Positions 61,416 through 64,000 of a DNA stretch of 64,000 nucleotides are shown in pieces. A model generated the notes under the pieces. It searched no databases. It had not been told where the DNA came from and saw nothing but the letters and a program-made list of their open reading frames with translations. The stretch is from Physcomitrium patens (Eukaryota; Streptophyta; Bryopsida; Funariales; Funariaceae): the NCBI RefSeq assembly GCF_000002425.4, contig NC_037270.1, positions 5,933,450 to 5,997,449 of the forward strand, written 5' to 3'. The stretch's first letter is position 1. Every line of letters begins with the position of its first letter. Made by a program: the position numbers and the translations under genes.

Positions 61416-61614
61416 AGTAGCACTTAGAAAAGAGAAGATGTCTAACAACGCTCAAAACAAATAGAAGAGAGGAATTGATAACAAAGAAAATACTAAGAAC
61501 AATATCAGTTTAAAAGAGGGTAATCCGCAACTTCTAATGCGCTTATGTCTTATCAAGAAAAAGGGGTAATCCACTCTTAATCAAGAAAAGACAAAGCTCT
61601 GATATTGTAAGTGT

Positions 61615-61625
61615 ACTCTTGTCAA
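61615..61625 (-). other. Predicted self-primer binding site of element D
   Basis: Sense TTGACAAGAGT, two bases inside the 5' LTR. It is the exact complement of sense ACTCTTGTCAA, whose first base is 31 nt downstream of the TATA box (plus-strand 61794-61804). Confidence 0.65.
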
Positions 61626-61797
61626 TCTATCAGGGACAAGAACTCGATGAAAGCTAAAGAGTAAGTGAGACTTTTCTCAAAAAGAAATAGGACAAAATAG
61701 AAATATGTATATTAAGAAAGAAACTGGAATGGCTATTGCCAAAATACAAGAAAACTAGAGACCCTTGAAACTAGACTAGAAGCAAGAAAGGAGTTGA

Positions 61798-61823
61798 CAA
61801 GAGTGAAGAGGGCTTCACTCTTG
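61798..61823. repeat. Palindrome across the predicted LTR transcription start
   Basis: Perfect 11-bp arms CAAGAGTGAAG and CTTCACTCTTG with a 4-bp loop. The predicted RNA start lies inside one arm. Present in the left LTR and, slightly altered, in element C. Confidence 0.85.
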
Positions 61824-61827
61824 CCTC

Positions 61828-61835
61828 TATATATA
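61828..61835 (-). promoter_or_regulatory. TATA box of element D LTR
   Basis: TATATATA, 31 nt upstream of the inferred RNA start at 61804. Kept in all five LTRs of the family seen in the window, including decayed ones. Confidence 0.6.
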
Positions 61836-62157
61836 CTATCTAACTAGAAGCCACGTGGCGATGTTCTATAAGACCTCCAATATATGTTGACTTTCTAGGC
61901 CACATGCCTTTGCTTGCAAGGCAAGTTTTCTATGGATAGACCACGTAGTTAGCTTGTTCTTTAAGCTTCCAACATGCGTGGCACATGGCTAACTTGTTGA
62001 CCAAGTTTCTAACCTAAAAGTCAACTATAGACTCCTATAAAGTCAAAGCAGCATCTATGAAGCTTCTAAGAAGCTTCTCTAGAAGATATTACACAATTAA
62101 CCTACTTTTACATACTTTTATCTATTCATATAGGTAATTATATGTATGTCCGTGACA

Positions 62158-62162
62158 GTGGA
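62158..62162. repeat. Target site duplication of element D, right copy
   Basis: GTGGA, identical to 55849-55853. Confidence 0.9.
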
Positions 62163-63616
62163 CCGTAGAACCTAGATTACAATAAGCCATTTTTTTTGGG
62201 GCATATGAAGTCAAAACAATGCAAATTACATACTATGAGAGGCATGGCACCTTTATTGTGACCATAAGGGCCTAGATTGTAGTAAGCTAGTTGCTTAGAG
62301 GTATATTGTGTCAACTAGCCTAGGTTTGAAATCTAGAAATAAACATCTAGTACTACCAAATCATGGAAGGCCACAAGCAAGGGAAAGAACAATAACTTGT
62401 AGTTTCTTTGTGAGCTTGCTACTACTTCAAAGAACCACACATGAACATACACTCATACTATCCCATTGAAGCAAAATCCACCTCTACTTTGGTTTTTGCA
62501 AAAGAATGTCAAAGCCTCTAAGTTGTTTAGTAACCATATTCCTCAAGAACCACATATCTTTTGAGCAAAAATCAAACAAAGTAACAAACAAAAGAATGTG
62601 CAACTTCTAGTTAGGCCTATTGTAGCAACTTTAGAGAAATCACACTACACTCTACTCCACCAAAATGATCTTGTTCATATCTCCATTGCAAGAGTAGAGA
62701 TTTTTCCTCTAGATATTTGATCAGACTTAATGCAACAACCTAACATATTATGCATATAACTAGCAGCAAAATGCAATTCTTTTATTCTAAAGAATCAAGC
62801 AAAAATAATTTTTCCAATCCTGGATACTACAGCACATGAGCATTGAAATTGAAGGCAAGCTACAATAAAACTAAGAAACTATTAAACTAAGAAGTTTTCA
62901 CAACAAAGGAGTGAGAGAAATAAGAAAAACACTAGAGTTGAATGTCATTATCTCTCTATGTGGTGGTGTGGATCACTTGACGCAAGGCAAACCCGCCACC
63001 AAAGAGACATTGCTGACCTAAAGAGAGGTTACTAAAGAGAGAAATCTACTCTCTTCTATGAACAAGAGTGCCCCTGTCCTTGGAAGAGATAAGAGCACCT
63101 TTGCTTCTACAAAAGACATATCACTAATAAAGCATATGCAGAAATAATTTTTTTATTGTTATTTCCACACCATGATTTAAATTAAACAAAAATATTTTGA
63201 AAAAAATAATAATAATTCTAATCGCAAGCTATATAATTATATCAATTACAAAAAACTATCACACATTAATTGTGCATATTTTTTGCATTATTTTTCATGT
63301 AATCCAACATTAGGTCTTATTTTCAATAATTTCATACTTTTACATCATACTATTTCATTGATTAATCATAAAACTACATCTTTGTAGTTTTTGATTGAAA
63401 ATATGTATATATACAATCATTACTAAAAACAAGTATAAAAAATAAATTGAAGTTTTTAAAGAAAATCCATATAAATTTAGAATACAATCCGAATTTATAA
63501 ATATTTTTTGACATATCTGTACTTATACAATTTGATACCTTAATGATTGTTTCAAATTAAACTATGAAGTCGCAACAATCATAAATATACTAATATACTT
63601 AACACTAAATGCAAAT
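62163..63616. other. Right flank of element D, no gene seen
   Basis: Moderately AT-rich, closed frames. Imperfect local duplications surround the insertion site: GCCTAGATTTGAAA at about 55765, GCCTAGGTTTGAAA near 62310 and CCTAGATTRYARTAAGC at 62170 and 62272. The target may have been an older repeat. Confidence 0.45.
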
Positions 63617-63816
63617 ATTTTGAGTCGAATTTTGATGTGGTTTAAAACATTAATAAAAAGATATTTTGACTAAATTAGATATATAAAATAAAAATAAAAT
63701 ATAAGATAAATTGGAAACATTTTGAGTCGAATTTTGATGTGATTTAAAACATTAATAAAAAGAGATTTTGACTAAATTAGATATATAAAATAAAAATAAA
63801 ATATAAGATAAATTGG
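63617..63816. repeat. Tandem duplication, period 102 bp
   Basis: Two adjacent copies starting ATTTTGAGTCGAATTTTGAT at 63617 and 63719 with very few differences (GGTTT/GATTT, GATATT/GAGATT). Non-coding. Confidence 0.9.
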
Positions 63817-64000
63817 ATTCTTATTGACAACTCATTTGTGATTTTTGCAAGTTATAAATTTTACTAAGTTTTCCAATCTTTTAGAATTAAAAACACCAAC
63901 ATTATTATCTTCAAAAAATGTCTTAAAGACATTGGTTCTATTATCTCAATTGAGTCTACATAAACTTATATATGGATTAATATGAGATATTTAAGTGCAA

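Larger units (their letters stand above)
55854..62157 (-). mobile_element. Chromovirus D, Ty3/gypsy, young and nearly intact
   Basis: Two 530-bp LTRs differ at only about three positions (TG/TA at the inner end of the right LTR; CATG/CACG; CAGCG/CAGCA), so insertion was recent. Read on the minus strand: 5' LTR, self-primer site, leader, gag, pol with chromodomain, accessory ORF, polypurine tract, 3' LTR. Flanked by GTGGA. Only two lesions were seen, both in RT. Confidence 0.95.
61628..62157 (-). repeat. Element D 5' LTR (right)
   Basis: Same 530-bp length as the left LTR. Its inner end reads TATCAGGG instead of TGTCAGGG. The outer end, GTGACA, is intact. Confidence 0.95.

Noticed and set aside
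61590..61603. Classical tRNA-iMet primer site
   Set aside because: Sense TATCAGAGC does occur in B and D, but it is about 23 nt inside the LTR instead of next to it, lacks the TGG that pairs with the tRNA CCA end, and reads TATTAGAGC in C. The self-complementary 11-mers fit better, though this remains the main alternative.

Overview
The window looks like gene-poor nuclear DNA of a land plant, probably a non-seed plant such as a moss or other bryophyte (inference). It holds three ordinary genes with plant-type GT-AG introns: a RID3/IPI3 (WDR18-like) WD40 gene, a single-exon BTB/POZ gene, and a subgroup-IIIf-type bHLH gene. Between them lie long, very AT-rich deserts and decayed transposons. 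The chromodomain Ty3/gypsy elements and telomere-type CCCTAAA repeats fit the same view. No rRNA, tRNA, CRISPR array or bacterial-style operon was found.

Layout. 1-5018: 3' end of a plus-strand Ty3/gypsy element (A) followed by three tandem copies of its LTR. 5019-8261: minus-strand chromovirus B, cut by A. 8262-12653: AT-rich decay with an RT remnant. 12659-18873: minus-strand chromovirus C, with LTRs and an AATGT target duplication. 19240-21393: decayed Tat/Athila-like pol, broken at a run of telomeric heptamers. 22430-25716: RID3/IPI3-like gene in 8 exons. 28605-29855: BTB/POZ gene. 31-47 kb: AT-rich desert with two decayed LTRs of the B/D family, an orphan terminal exon, a 23-copy minisatellite and a MULE transposase pseudogene. 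48659-52584: bHLH gene in 7 exons whose phases all agree. 55854-62157: young chromovirus D with 530-bp LTRs and a GTGGA target duplication.

Most interesting result. Elements B, C and D seem not to use the usual plant tRNA-Met primer. Two bases inside the 5' LTR each carries 11-14 nt that are exactly complementary to the LTR sequence lying 31-32 nt downstream of the TATA box, where the RNA should start. The sequences differ between C and B/D at three positions, and every change is compensated on the partner. This is the arrangement of Tf1/sushi self-priming. C and D also share a small accessory ORF between pol and the 3' LTR, conserved in sequence and spacing. C's LTR carries a 30-bp minisatellite that differs by exactly three units between its two LTRs.

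The host genes show no operon-like link. RID3/IPI3 is a pre-60S ribosome assembly factor, the BTB protein is a likely CUL3 adaptor or scaffold, and the IIIf bHLH is a likely partner of R2R3-MYB and WD40 proteins. All coordinates and splice sites were read by eye; no alignment or database search was run.
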